DNA from: CALAZP01 sp041164265
Lineage (GTDB): Bacteria; Bacteroidota; Bacteroidia; Chitinophagales; Saprospiraceae
Direction: 5' to 3'
Assembly: GCA_041164265.1 (NCBI GenBank)
Contig: JBEAPR010000023.1
Coordinates: 1-12,898, forward strand
DNA length: 12,898 nucleotides
Positions 1-7,786 of this stretch are shown here, piece after piece. The notes beneath the pieces are model-generated. The model did no database searches and had not been told where the DNA came from. It worked only from the letters and a program-made list of their open reading frames with translations. The position numbers and the translations under genes are program-made. How positions within the stretch are numbered: position 1 is the stretch's first letter; each line of letters opens with the position of its first letter.

Positions 1-1
1 A

Positions 2-1570
2 TTAAAGGTTATCAGACGCCGAAATCCAGCGAACACTTAAATCTACATTGTCCATTTTTTCATCAAGAGGGAACATGGGCCTTTTAATTCGTTTGTAATC
101 TAATCGATTCAAATCTTGATCTACTCCACCAGGCGTAAGCGCCATGATCCAATCGCCTCTCATATCGTATAATTCAGGTACAAGGTAGCCTATTTTAACT
201 ATTAAAATATCGGCTTCTCTTGGGTTCAAATCGAGTTGAGTAAAATCTTTTTCGTAATGGTAAGGTTTTCTTTTTTCAGTTACAATTACATCCAAGCTAC
301 CTACCCTAACTACAGCTTCGGTTTCTGCATGAAGATCACCTTCACGTAAGGCAACCACCTTGCCATTTAGCAAAATAGGAGGGGCATATCGGTTGTCAAC
401 AGCCGCCCCCACCAAAGCACTAACCTGCCCGCCAATACCAACTTTTTTAGCGGCAGTTATGAGCTCAGGACCAGGGATAGAAGCATAAATTACTTGTGGC
501 CCCCCTTCCTTTTGAAAAGCGGGCTGCGAGAGTAATTCACGCAAGGTCCAAGTTACATCTCCAGCACCCCCTGCAGTAGGGTTGTCACCCATATCACTTA
601 TAATAAAGGGTTTTTGTTTAGAGTTCAAAGCTTTGGTAATACTCTCTTCAAATGATGCTGTAGGAGCTACAAAATCAAATTCATTACGAACAGCCCAAAA
701 TTGCGCAGCTAGGGCTTCAGCTTCTATTTTAACAGTTTCTTGGTTATCACCAGTTACCATAACAACAGCATGGTTTCGAGGCTCATCGGCCCATGCATAT
801 CCAATCCAAATTGCGGCATCCACAACACCTTCTTTTTCAACTGAATATGGAATTTTGGCATATAAACTTTTCCCAGGATCTATTCGTGTACTTGTTTTTT
901 CTCCGGGCAGCAATATTGGAATGGGAATCCACGCTTTGTATTTGGGTTTACCTTTTCCTGAAATCAAACGGTCAAGTAACAGATCCACAGCTCTTTGTTT
1001 TGATTCTAAAGCGTCTTCATGAGGAGCCATTCGATAGCAAGTAATTAAATCAGAATGTTGGGCTAACCGCTCAGAAACATTTCCGTGCAGATCCATAGAA
1101 GTAGAAATTAGCATTTCGGTACCAAGTAGGGCCCTAATCTTTTGTATAAAATCACCTTCCGGGTCATCTAATCCTTCCACAGACATAGCCCCATGAATAT
1201 CGAAGAAAAGACCATCATATGGGCTGTTTTTAGCGAGCATATTTAGAGTTACCTCAACCAATGAGTCATATGCTTTTCTTGTAACAATTCCACCTGGCAA
1301 TGCATGCCCTCTTAAGGCAGGATACCATTCAGCCGCTTTGCGCTGAGATTTCCCTTCTCCTAGAAATGGATAATAATCAAAAACAGCTTCATTTGTTTTA
1401 GCTAAAAATGCTTCAGCCGTTGTTTTTGCAGGAGAAAAAGTACTTGACTCGATGGCTAATCCTGCAATAGCTATTTTGAGGGTACTCTTATTATCTCCCT
1501 CATTTTTACATGTATTTAGTAATAGTAGCAATACTAAAAAGAGAGTTAATTTTATTATCCAATTTATCAT
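2..1570 (-). CDS. M81 family metallopeptidase (MlrC/microcystinase C-like) lipoprotein
   Basis: The 522-residue protein is complete: its TAA stop lies at bases 2-4. An N-terminal hydrophobic segment (residues 4-19) ends at Cys21, which is followed by KNEGD. This reads as a lipoprotein signal, and the acidic residues after the Cys resemble the surface-export signal of Bacteroidota lipoproteins. The M81 N-terminal domain spans about residues 31-330. It has FDIHG (D124, H126), SMDLHGN (D160, H162) and RMAPHED (H184), which I read as likely metal ligands. The MlrC C-terminal domain begins near the SDMGDNPTAGG stretch and runs to about residue 510. In the family, MlrC cleaves linearised microcystin beside the Adda residue, but most homologues have unknown peptide or amide substrates. 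The gene diverges from the sugar transporter gene across a 121-bp spacer. The family call is firm; the substrate is unknown. Confidence 0.9.
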   Translation of the reverse strand: MINWIIKLTLFLVLLLLLNTCKNEGDNKSTLKIAIAGLAIESSTFSPAKTTAEAFLAKTNEAVFDYYPFLGEGKSQRKAAEWYPALRGHALPGGIVTRKAYDSLVEVTLNMLAKNSPYDGLFFDIHGAMSVEGLDDPEGDFIQKIRALLGTEMLISTSMDLHGNVSERLAQHSDLITCYRMAPHEDALESKQRAVDLLLDRLISGKGKPKYKAWIPIPILLPGEKTSTRIDPGKSLYAKIPYSVEKEGVVDAAIWIGYAWADEPRNHAVVMVTGDNQETVKIEAEALAAQFWAVRNEFDFVAPTASFEESITKALNSKQKPFIISDMGDNPTAGGAGDVTWTLRELLSQPAFQKEGGPQVIYASIPGPELITAAKKVGIGGQVSALVGAAVDNRYAPPILLNGKVVALREGDLHAETEAVVRVGSLDVIVTEKRKPYHYEKDFTQLDLNPREADILIVKIGYLVPELYDMRGDWIMALTPGGVDQDLNRLDYKRIKRPMFPLDEKMDNVDLSVRWISASDNL

Positions 1571-1623
1571 GTAGTTTAAATTTTACTAAAGATAGCGACT
1601 TTCTATACATTGATTTTAATACC

Positions 1624-1647
1624 ATGATTACAAATCATTTCAATGAT
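1624..1647. promoter_or_regulatory. Overlapping inverted repeats, candidate operator
   Basis: Two perfect 6-bp inverted repeats share a middle arm: ATGATT-ACA-AATCAT (1624-1638) and ATCATT-TC-AATGAT (1634-1647). The outer ATGAT words are 19 bp apart, close to two helical turns. The site lies between the divergent M81 and MFS genes, where a shared regulator could bind. The spacer is AT-rich, so one such repeat could arise by chance; the overlapping pair is less expected. No regulator gene is present in the window. Confidence 0.3.
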
Positions 1648-1691
1648 AATTTCCTATCTTAAATTTTTAATAACTCTTCTAATTTTAATTT

Positions 1692-3005
1692 ATGAAAAAG
1701 GTAGTGTATTGGTCTATTGTTGCAGCTTTGGCTGGTCTCTTATTTGGTTTCGATACCGTTGTAATTTCTGGAGCGGATAAAAAATTACAATCCTTATGGC
1801 AGTCGTCAGATAGTTTTCACGGATTTATTGTTATGGCAATGGCCCTTTGGGGAACAGTTGCTGGAGCTTTTATTGGGGCTGTTCCTACACAACGATTTGG
1901 CCGCAAAAAAACTCTTTTTAGTATCGGAACTTTATATACGCTATCAGCCCTAGGTTCCGCTTTTGCCAATGACCCCTACACTTTTGCCGCCTTTCGATTT
2001 ATTGGTGGTTTAGGCGTTGGGATTTCAACAATAGCTGCACCAGCATATATATCAGAAATTGCTCCAGCTAAACACCGTGGCCGTTTAGTAGGTTTGTATC
2101 AATTTAGCTTGGTGTTCGGAATTTTACTGGCTTTTATTTCTAATTTTTTGCTTAGTTCACTAGGTGAAAACGCCTGGCGATGGATGATGGGAGTTGAAGC
2201 CTTTCCTGCTATTGCGTTTACACTCCTCTGCTTAGGAATTCCAGAAAGTCCGAGATGGCTGCTTTCCGTTGGAAAAAAAGATCAAGCAAAAGCCATTTTT
2301 TTAGAAATTGATCCTAACTCCTCTTTTGATGATGTCATAAATGATTTGACGGCAATTGATAATAATCAAAATAAAACAGAATCTATTTTTGATAAAAAAT
2401 ACAGATTTCCCTTATTATTAGCTTTTTACGTTGCTTTTTTTAATCAGCTTTCAGGGATAAATGCCTTTTTATATTATGCACCTCGAATTTTTGAAGAAGG
2501 GGGTTTAGGGGAAAACGCATCATTATTGAGTAGTGTTGGGATAGGAATTACCAATTTATTATTCACTTTTGTTGGGATTAGTTTAATAGACAAACAAGGG
2601 AGGAGACAATTAATGTATTATGGATCATTTGGCTATATCATTTCCCTGAGTTTGGTGGCTTGTGCTTTTTATTTTAGTTGGGGAGGAATTTTAATACCGC
2701 TCTTTTTATTTCTTTTTATTGCGGCACATGCCATAGGCCAAGGAGCCATTATTTGGGTCTATATTTCAGAGATTTTCCCTAATCACCTCAGAAATTCGGG
2801 CCAGGCATTTGGGACGAGTGTACATTGGGTATTGGCTGCAGTAATTCCATCTTTTGTTCCCTTGATGTTTTCTAGTATTGGCGCAGGAACAGTTTTTGCT
2901 ATTTTTGCATTCTTTATGGTATTACAACTTGTTTTTGTTCATTTCATGATGCCCGAAACGAAAGGAGTACCTTTGGAAGAGTTAAGTAATTCATTAATGA
3001 AGTAA
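1692..3005 (+). CDS. Sugar porter (SP) family MFS transporter
   Basis: The 437-residue protein is a predicted 12-helix inner-membrane transporter, probably a sugar:proton symporter. Visible SP-family signatures are GFDTVVISGA in helix 1 (residues 19-28), RFGRKK between helices 2 and 3 (68-73), PESPRWLL closing the N-terminal half (184-191), QLSGINAFLYYAP at the start of the C-terminal half (252-264) and PETKG near the end (421-425). Length is slightly short for the family, with a compact central loop (about 195-237). The GH32 gene starts 12 bp downstream, so the two are almost certainly one operon and the natural substrate is probably fructose or another GH32 product. The start is preceded by AT-rich sequence without a Shine-Dalgarno motif, which is normal in Bacteroidota. 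Substrate specificity cannot be read from sequence alone. Confidence 0.93.
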   Translation: MKKVVYWSIVAALAGLLFGFDTVVISGADKKLQSLWQSSDSFHGFIVMAMALWGTVAGAFIGAVPTQRFGRKKTLFSIGTLYTLSALGSAFANDPYTFAAFRFIGGLGVGISTIAAPAYISEIAPAKHRGRLVGLYQFSLVFGILLAFISNFLLSSLGENAWRWMMGVEAFPAIAFTLLCLGIPESPRWLLSVGKKDQAKAIFLEIDPNSSFDDVINDLTAIDNNQNKTESIFDKKYRFPLLLAFYVAFFNQLSGINAFLYYAPRIFEEGGLGENASLLSSVGIGITNLLFTFVGISLIDKQGRRQLMYYGSFGYIISLSLVACAFYFSWGGILIPLFLFLFIAAHAIGQGAIIWVYISEIFPNHLRNSGQAFGTSVHWVLAAVIPSFVPLMFSSIGAGTVFAIFAFFMVLQLVFVHFMMPETKGVPLEELSNSLMK

Positions 3006-3017
3006 TGAATATAATTC

Positions 3018-4607
3018 ATGAAAAAAAAGAGCACCTCAAAAGGCTTCTCTATAGTCTTAATTTTATTTGTTTTTACCCATATGGGATGTGAAACTAAAAT
3101 GAATCAATCCACTTCACAAAATAAGGAAGAAATCCTATATCGACCGAACTTCCATTTCACTCCAAAAACCAATTGGATGAATGACCCCAATGGGATGTTT
3201 TATTACAAAGGAAAGTTTCATTTGTATTTTCAACATAATCCAGAGGATAATATTTGGGGGCCTATGCATTGGGGTCACGCAACAAGTGAAGACTTAAAAA
3301 CCTGGGAGGAGCATCCCATAGCATTATATCCTGACTCTCTAGGCACTATCTTTTCAGGAAGTGCAGTAGTTGATTATCACAATACCTCTGGGTTTGGGTC
3401 TTTAGAAAATCCACCAATTGTGGCTATTTTTACATACCATAATGCAAAAGCAGAACAAGAAGGCAGTACTCAATTTCAAACCCAAGGAATTGCTTATTCT
3501 TTAGACGAAGGGTACTCTTGGACTAAATATGCTAGTAACCCGGTAATTCAAAACCCAGGGATACGTGATTTTAGAGACCCTAAAGTTTTTTGGTTAGAAA
3601 GTGAACAAAAGTGGATATTAACCTTAGCAGCAGGTCAGGAAACCCAATTTTATACTTCTAAAAATCTAAAAGAATGGAAGTATGCTTCTTCGTTTGGCGA
3701 AGGAATAGGGAATCATGATGGAGTGTGGGAATGTCCGGATTTATTTCCTCTAAGTTTATCAGAAACGAACGAAGTGAAATGGGTTCACTTAGTAAGTATT
3801 AACCCCGGTGGTCCAAATGGAGGGAGCGCAACTCAATATTTTGTTGGAGATTTTGATGGAAAAGCGTTTACACTTGATTCAAAGTTTGAAAAAGAATTAG
3901 AAAAGGAACATACTTTTTGGACAGACTATGGTAAAGACAATTATGCTGGGGTTACCTTTTCAAATTGGACTGAAAAGTCAGGTAATGTTTTGTATTTAGG
4001 CTGGATGTCTAATTGGGAATATGCTACAAAAGTTCCAACAACAATATGGAGAAGTGCTATGACAACGGCACGCGAATTAAAATTAACTAAAACGAAAACG
4101 GGATATCGATTACTATCCCTCCCTGATCAGAATTGGGCATCGTTTTCAGTAAATCAATTTATTCAACCTTCAAGAAAAATTTCAAAGAGAGAAAATCTCC
4201 TGCCTAAAGGGACTGTAAACTTATCCAAAGCAGAATTGACTTTTGAACTCCATAAATTAAAATCTGAATCGTATTCGTTTATTTTAAGTAATGATATTGG
4301 AGAGGAATTATCTTTTGGATTAGATTTTTCTAAAAATCAATATTTTATTGATCGTAAAAATACGGGCAATGTTAGTTTTTCAGAGACCTTTGCCTCCAAA
4401 CCTTCTATAGCACCTCGATTTGAAACACTAGACAAAATGACACTTACGGCACTTTTTGATAAAACATCTGTAGAGCTTTTTTTTGACAATGGAAAAACAG
4501 TAATGACAGAGCTGTTTTTTCCAAATGCTCCATTCAATCAACTTGATTTAGTTACAGATGGACTAGGGGCAGAATTGATTCAATTTAAAGTAATAGCATT
4601 ACATTAA
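3018..4607 (+). CDS. Glycoside hydrolase family 32 beta-fructosidase (levanase/inulinase/invertase-like), lipoprotein
   Basis: The 529-residue protein should release terminal fructose from fructans or sucrose. A basic N-terminus and hydrophobic stretch (residues 10-22) lead to HMGC with Cys24 as the lipid anchor, so it acts at the cell envelope. The five-bladed propeller has all three GH32 acidic motifs: WMNDPNG with nucleophile D56, FRDP with transition-state Asp D187, and WECPD with acid/base E238. The remaining part, about residues 380-529, fits the family's beta-sandwich domain and ends with the TDGLGAELIQF strand region. The gene follows the MFS transporter by 12 bp. No SusC/SusD pair, fructokinase or regulator is seen here, so this is a minimal fructose-uptake unit, not a full polysaccharide utilisation locus. 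Endo- or exo-action and levan, inulin or sucrose preference cannot be decided. Confidence 0.95.
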   Translation: MKKKSTSKGFSIVLILFVFTHMGCETKMNQSTSQNKEEILYRPNFHFTPKTNWMNDPNGMFYYKGKFHLYFQHNPEDNIWGPMHWGHATSEDLKTWEEHPIALYPDSLGTIFSGSAVVDYHNTSGFGSLENPPIVAIFTYHNAKAEQEGSTQFQTQGIAYSLDEGYSWTKYASNPVIQNPGIRDFRDPKVFWLESEQKWILTLAAGQETQFYTSKNLKEWKYASSFGEGIGNHDGVWECPDLFPLSLSETNEVKWVHLVSINPGGPNGGSATQYFVGDFDGKAFTLDSKFEKELEKEHTFWTDYGKDNYAGVTFSNWTEKSGNVLYLGWMSNWEYATKVPTTIWRSAMTTARELKLTKTKTGYRLLSLPDQNWASFSVNQFIQPSRKISKRENLLPKGTVNLSKAELTFELHKLKSESYSFILSNDIGEELSFGLDFSKNQYFIDRKNTGNVSFSETFASKPSIAPRFETLDKMTLTALFDKTSVELFFDNGKTVMTELFFPNAPFNQLDLVTDGLGAELIQFKVIALH

Positions 4608-4674
4608 AAAATATGTTATTTTTGGTATGATCAGCCCCTATTTGAAAACATAAAAAAGTCAATTAAAAGTAAAG

Positions 4675-4688
4675 AAACACTAGTGTTT
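4675..4688. promoter_or_regulatory. Perfect 14-bp palindrome, candidate operator for the dgcA-dgcN pair
   Basis: AAACACTAGTGTTT is its own reverse complement, with 7-bp arms and no spacer. It lies 41 bp before the start of the racemase gene and its right edge covers the TTTG of a possible -33 element. A site in this position would suit a repressor or a promoter-proximal activator. The length of the perfect match in a 122-bp spacer makes chance unlikely but possible. The protein that would bind is not encoded in the window. Confidence 0.45.
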
Positions 4689-4713
4689 GGATTCTAATAT
4701 TTATCTATATTCG
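4687..4713 (+). promoter_or_regulatory. Possible Bacteroidota-type promoter for the dgcA-dgcN pair
   Basis: A TTG at 4687-4689 is followed after 16 bp by TATATTCG at 4706-4713, which matches the -7 consensus TAnnTTTG at all but one fixed position. The spacing is slightly shorter than the usual 17-19 or more. Transcription would start a few bases downstream and give a leader of roughly 10-15 bases before the ATG at 4730. The call rests on a weak consensus. Confidence 0.3.
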
Positions 4714-4729
4714 AGTATTATTTTTAATA

Positions 4730-5779
4730 ATGAATATAAGTTTTCATAAGGTGGTCTTAAAAAAACGATTCCCTTTAGCAATAAGCAGGGGGGTCCGATA
4801 CGATTCTGAAAATCTTTTTGTACGCATTGAAAGTGAAGGAAAAGTTGGTTGGGGAGAAGCTGCTCCAGGTGGCTCAGAAGGTGCCTCAACATCAGAAGAA
4901 GTTGAAATGGCATTACGCAATTTTATAGCGCCAGGCATTGAAGGCCAATCCATTACGAGTTTGTATGATCGTGCAATAAATGAAAAGGTTCCCCCTTGCG
5001 CATATGCTGCACTTGATATTGCTATGTGGGACTTATTAGCCAAAAAAGCAAAATTGCCTTTATATCAACTTCTTGGATTTTCAAGAGCTCATATACCAAC
5101 ATCAGTAACTATTGGAATTAATCCACCAGAAGTAATTAAAGAACGTGTTCCTTTACTATTAGAAGGGACCACTGTCAAATCACTTAAAATAAAATTAGGA
5201 TCTCCCGAGGGCATTCATGCAGATAAAATTATGTTTGAGCAAGTAGTTAAAAGTACTGCACAGTATAATGTTCAACTTCGTGTTGATGCCAATGGAGGAT
5301 GGAATGTAGAGGATGCGAAGCACATGTTGCAGTGGCTTGCCGAACGACATGTGGACTATGTAGAACAACCATTAAAAGAAGGTGAAGAGGGCAAATTAAT
5401 TGAACTTTACAACAACCGACCGATTCCAATTTTTGTTGATGAAAGTTGTCGTTTTGCTGAAAATATTCCTCATTTTGCTTCTTATGTAGATGGTGTAAAT
5501 TTAAAATTAATGAAGTGTGGAGGAATTACGGGAGGCTTAAGAATTATTGCAACTGCAAAAGCCTTTGGATTGCAAACTATGATTGGATGCATGTCTGAAT
5601 CATCAGTTTCTATTGCTGCAGGAGCAGCCCTTTCAGGGCAAATTGATCATATAGATTTAGACTCACATTATAATTTAAATCCAGACCCTTCAACTGGCGC
5701 ACCTATGGTAGACGGTGTTACTTTACCTCCAAATGTGCCTGGTCATGGAGGCAATCTAAAAGAAGAGTATTATGCTTAA
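4730..5779 (+). CDS. dgcA: Enolase-superfamily racemase: N-acetyl-D-Glu racemase (DgcA) or dipeptide epimerase
   Basis: This 349-residue cytoplasmic enzyme belongs to the muconate-lactonising subgroup of the enolase superfamily. The N-terminal capping domain covers about residues 1-115 and the barrel follows. Catalytic features are complete: KIK (K153/K155) at the second strand, metal ligands D186 (RVDANGGW), E212 (YVEQP) and D237 (FVDES), and the opposing Lys in NLKLMKCGG (K259). The gene overlaps a DUF1611/DgcN gene by 8 bp. That pairing is the known DgcN-DgcA D-glutamate route, in which DgcA converts N-acetyl-D-Glu to N-acetyl-L-Glu. Against this, a DLD motif (D309/D311) sits where L-Ala-D/L-Glu dipeptide epimerases bind the substrate amino group. 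The fold and chemistry are firm; the choice between an N-acetyl amino acid and a dipeptide is not. Confidence 0.88.
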   Translation: MNISFHKVVLKKRFPLAISRGVRYDSENLFVRIESEGKVGWGEAAPGGSEGASTSEEVEMALRNFIAPGIEGQSITSLYDRAINEKVPPCAYAALDIAMWDLLAKKAKLPLYQLLGFSRAHIPTSVTIGINPPEVIKERVPLLLEGTTVKSLKIKLGSPEGIHADKIMFEQVVKSTAQYNVQLRVDANGGWNVEDAKHMLQWLAERHVDYVEQPLKEGEEGKLIELYNNRPIPIFVDESCRFAENIPHFASYVDGVNLKLMKCGGITGGLRIIATAKAFGLQTMIGCMSESSVSIAAGAALSGQIDHIDLDSHYNLNPDPSTGAPMVDGVTLPPNVPGHGGNLKEEYYA

Positions 5780-6812
5780 TATACATCAAAAAATTGCCGT
5801 TTATATGGAAGGCCATATTGATAGTGATTATGGCAAAATGGGTACAGGAGTAGTTCGTTATATTAAAAATCCAATTGTAGGTGTAATTGATAAAACACAT
5901 GCAGGAAGAAATATGAAGGAATTTATGGATACAGAAAAAAATGTCCCCATATTGAGTTCACTTCAAGAGGCAATTACTCTTGGAGCTTCTGTATTGGTTT
6001 TAGGAATTGCCCCCTCAGGAGGGCGTATACCAGAGAGTTGGCATACCATTATTGAATCTGCCTTAGATGCAGGCATGAGTATAGTGAATGGATTACATGA
6101 TTTAATTTTCCCAAAATGGGGAACTAAAATTAAAAATCCAGAGAATCAATGGATTTGGGATATACGCATTCCCCAATTTATTCCAGAAATTGCCACCGCT
6201 AAAGCAGCTACTCTAAAAAATAAACGCATTCTTTTTGTAGGCACTGACATGGCTGTAGGTAAAATGACAGCGGGATTGGAATTATATAAAGAACTTCAAA
6301 ATCAAAAATTTAATGTTGGATTTATAGCCACAGGTCAAATTGGGATTACCATTACAGGTAATGGAATTCCCCTTGATGCTTTCAAAGTTGATCATGCATG
6401 TGGCGCCGTTGAACAAATGGTAATGGAGCAATCTGACAAAGAAATTGTACTAATTGAGGGCCAAGGTTCATTATTGCATCCTGGGAGTACAGCAACCTTA
6501 CCCTTAATGCGAGGGAGTTGCCCTACCCATTTAGTATTATGCCTTCGAGCAGAAAAACCAACATTGCGTAGTCCAGACCATATAAAGATTCCAGATCTTA
6601 ATGCCTTTATTGCTTTAAATGAAGCATTAGCAACCGTAGTGGGGACATATCCTAAAGCAAAGGTTATAGGTATAGCTTCAAATACAAGCTCCTTGTCAAT
6701 AGAGGAAGCAAAAAAACATATTCTTACCCTACAAGAAAAGACAGGACTTGTTGTAACAGACCCCATTCGATTTGGAATGGAATCCATTGCAAAATTGATA
6801 ACAATCAATTAG
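5772..6812 (+). CDS. dgcN: DUF1611 family protein, DgcN-like D-glutamate N-acetyltransferase
   Basis: The 346-residue protein has the two-part DUF1611 layout. An N-terminal Rossmann-like domain (about 1-145) includes VLGIAPSGG (76-84). The C-terminal part contains a P-loop-like GTDMAVGKMT (157-166), ATGQIG (186-191) and EGQGSLLHP (229-237). Characterised DgcN of marine Pseudoalteromonas acetylates D-Glu to N-acetyl-D-Glu, and it works with the racemase DgcA. Here the start ATG lies inside the last codons of the racemase gene, an 8-bp overlap implying translational coupling and matched amounts. The protein has no signal peptide and is cytoplasmic. Family membership is clear. The acetyltransferase activity is transferred from distant homologues and unproven in Bacteroidota; the P-loop-like motif earlier suggested an ATP- or nucleotide-binding enzyme. 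Confidence 0.85.
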   Translation: MLNIHQKIAVYMEGHIDSDYGKMGTGVVRYIKNPIVGVIDKTHAGRNMKEFMDTEKNVPILSSLQEAITLGASVLVLGIAPSGGRIPESWHTIIESALDAGMSIVNGLHDLIFPKWGTKIKNPENQWIWDIRIPQFIPEIATAKAATLKNKRILFVGTDMAVGKMTAGLELYKELQNQKFNVGFIATGQIGITITGNGIPLDAFKVDHACGAVEQMVMEQSDKEIVLIEGQGSLLHPGSTATLPLMRGSCPTHLVLCLRAEKPTLRSPDHIKIPDLNAFIALNEALATVVGTYPKAKVIGIASNTSSLSIEEAKKHILTLQEKTGLVVTDPIRFGMESIAKLITIN

Positions 6813-7729
6813 TACATCTTTTGACGATCTACTAGTTGCGGAATAGGAAGGCCTTTTTCCATTTGATCAAAACAATGAAGCATTTGATAGATGCTTTCTT
6901 TAGGATAAGTTAAACTGGCTATATGTGGAGTTAAGTGAACCTTAGGATGAAGCCAAAGGGGGCTTTCTTTAGGAAGGGGTTCAATCTCAAAAACATCTAA
7001 AAAAGCTCCTGAAAGTACACCAGCATCTAAAGCGGATAAAATATCTTCTTCAACATGTACTTTACCCCTTGATACATTAATTAAATAAGTCGGACGATTT
7101 AATTTTTGAAATAATTTATTGTTTAATAGGGCATGAGTGTGTTTTGTGTAAGGTACAGTACAAATTAACACGTTTATATCTTGTAAAAAAGCATCAAAAT
7201 TCGCTCCTGAAAAAGAGGGAAAAGGTGTTTGTTTAGGGGAAGGACTATACCCAACAACAGAAAACCCCAATTGATGTAGTTTTATTGCACAATCCATTCC
7301 AAGATGACCAATGCCTAAGACACCAATTTTCAATTCACGTTCTTCAAATTCAAATTGAGCCCAATGACTATTTCTTTGCGCTTTTTCAAACTCATAAAAC
7401 GAGCGATGATGATTTAGAACTGCCATAATAATATAATTGCTCATTGAAAATGCCATTTGAGGATCAATAACCCTGCAAATAGGAATGTTTTTTGGAATTT
7501 GTTCATCGGATAAAACATGATCAACACCTGCACCCATCGCAAATATTAGTTTTAGATTGGTAAATTTTTTTAATGAACCAAAAGGTTGTTTCCAAACCAT
7601 GGCACACACCACATCTTCTGGTTGATCAGTTTCATGTCCTATAAGCAGGGGAACATGTGGAACAATTTCCTCAAAGTTTTTTTTCCATAGGGCTGTTGGA
7701 TGAGGAGGTGCAATAATTGCAAAACGCAT
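6809..7729 (-). CDS. NAD(P)-dependent D-2-hydroxyacid dehydrogenase, GhrA-like
   Basis: The 306-residue protein should reduce a 2-oxoacid such as glyoxylate or hydroxypyruvate to the D-2-hydroxyacid, or do the reverse. The Rossmann domain carries GIGHLG (G139, G141, G144). The catalytic triad is visible as R221 (NVSRG), E250 (DVFEIEP) and H269 (TPHIASLT), with spacings of 29 and 19 residues typical of this family. The substrate-binding domain includes the loop MGAGVDH (65-71). Its stop overlaps the convergent dgcN-like gene by 4 bp. It reads away from the CAP-domain gene across a 57-bp spacer. A DNA word TAAAGATA (7754-7761) reads on this strand as a one-mismatch -7 element, but no -33 partner is evident. 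Assignment to GhrA is by overall type; the substrate is uncertain. Confidence 0.9.
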   Translation of the reverse strand: MRFAIIAPPHPTALWKKNFEEIVPHVPLLIGHETDQPEDVVCAMVWKQPFGSLKKFTNLKLIFAMGAGVDHVLSDEQIPKNIPICRVIDPQMAFSMSNYIIMAVLNHHRSFYEFEKAQRNSHWAQFEFEERELKIGVLGIGHLGMDCAIKLHQLGFSVVGYSPSPKQTPFPSFSGANFDAFLQDINVLICTVPYTKHTHALLNNKLFQKLNRPTYLINVSRGKVHVEEDILSALDAGVLSGAFLDVFEIEPLPKESPLWLHPKVHLTPHIASLTYPKESIYQMLHCFDQMEKGLPIPQLVDRQKMY

Positions 7730-7772
7730 GGTGAATTCAGTTTGAAATCCAGTTAAAGATACATAAAATGTG

Positions 7773-7780
7773 TATTTTTG
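7773..7780 (+). promoter_or_regulatory. -7 element directly before the CAP-domain gene
   Basis: TATTTTTG matches the Bacteroidota -7 consensus TAnnTTTG exactly and ends 6 bp before the ATG at 7787. If used, transcription would begin at or beside the start codon, giving a leaderless or nearly leaderless mRNA. No TTG is found at the proper -33 distance (the nearest, 7742-7744, is too far), which weakens the call. Confidence 0.3.
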
Positions 7781-7786
7781 ATAGCT

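Noticed and set aside
582..1044. Open frames on the plus strand opposite the M81 gene.
   Set aside because: They are antisense to a gene with clear catalytic motifs and encode no recognisable domain.
1587..1594. TAAAGATA as a leftward -7 element for the M81 gene, also found at 7754-7761 before the GhrA-like gene.
   Set aside because: It mismatches the consensus at one fixed base and neither copy has a -33 partner; the shared 8-mer is too short to count as a common site.
4607..4623. AAAAATA-TGT-TATTTTT hairpin at the end of the GH32 gene as a terminator, overlapping a perfect TATTTTTG -7 match at 4617-4624.
   Set aside because: The stem has no GC pair and would be very weak, and no -33 TTG lies at a proper distance for the -7 match.
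7778..7786. TTG start giving a CAP-domain protein three residues longer.
   Set aside because: The TTG falls in the -7-like element and the ATG at 7787 gives a normal signal peptide start.
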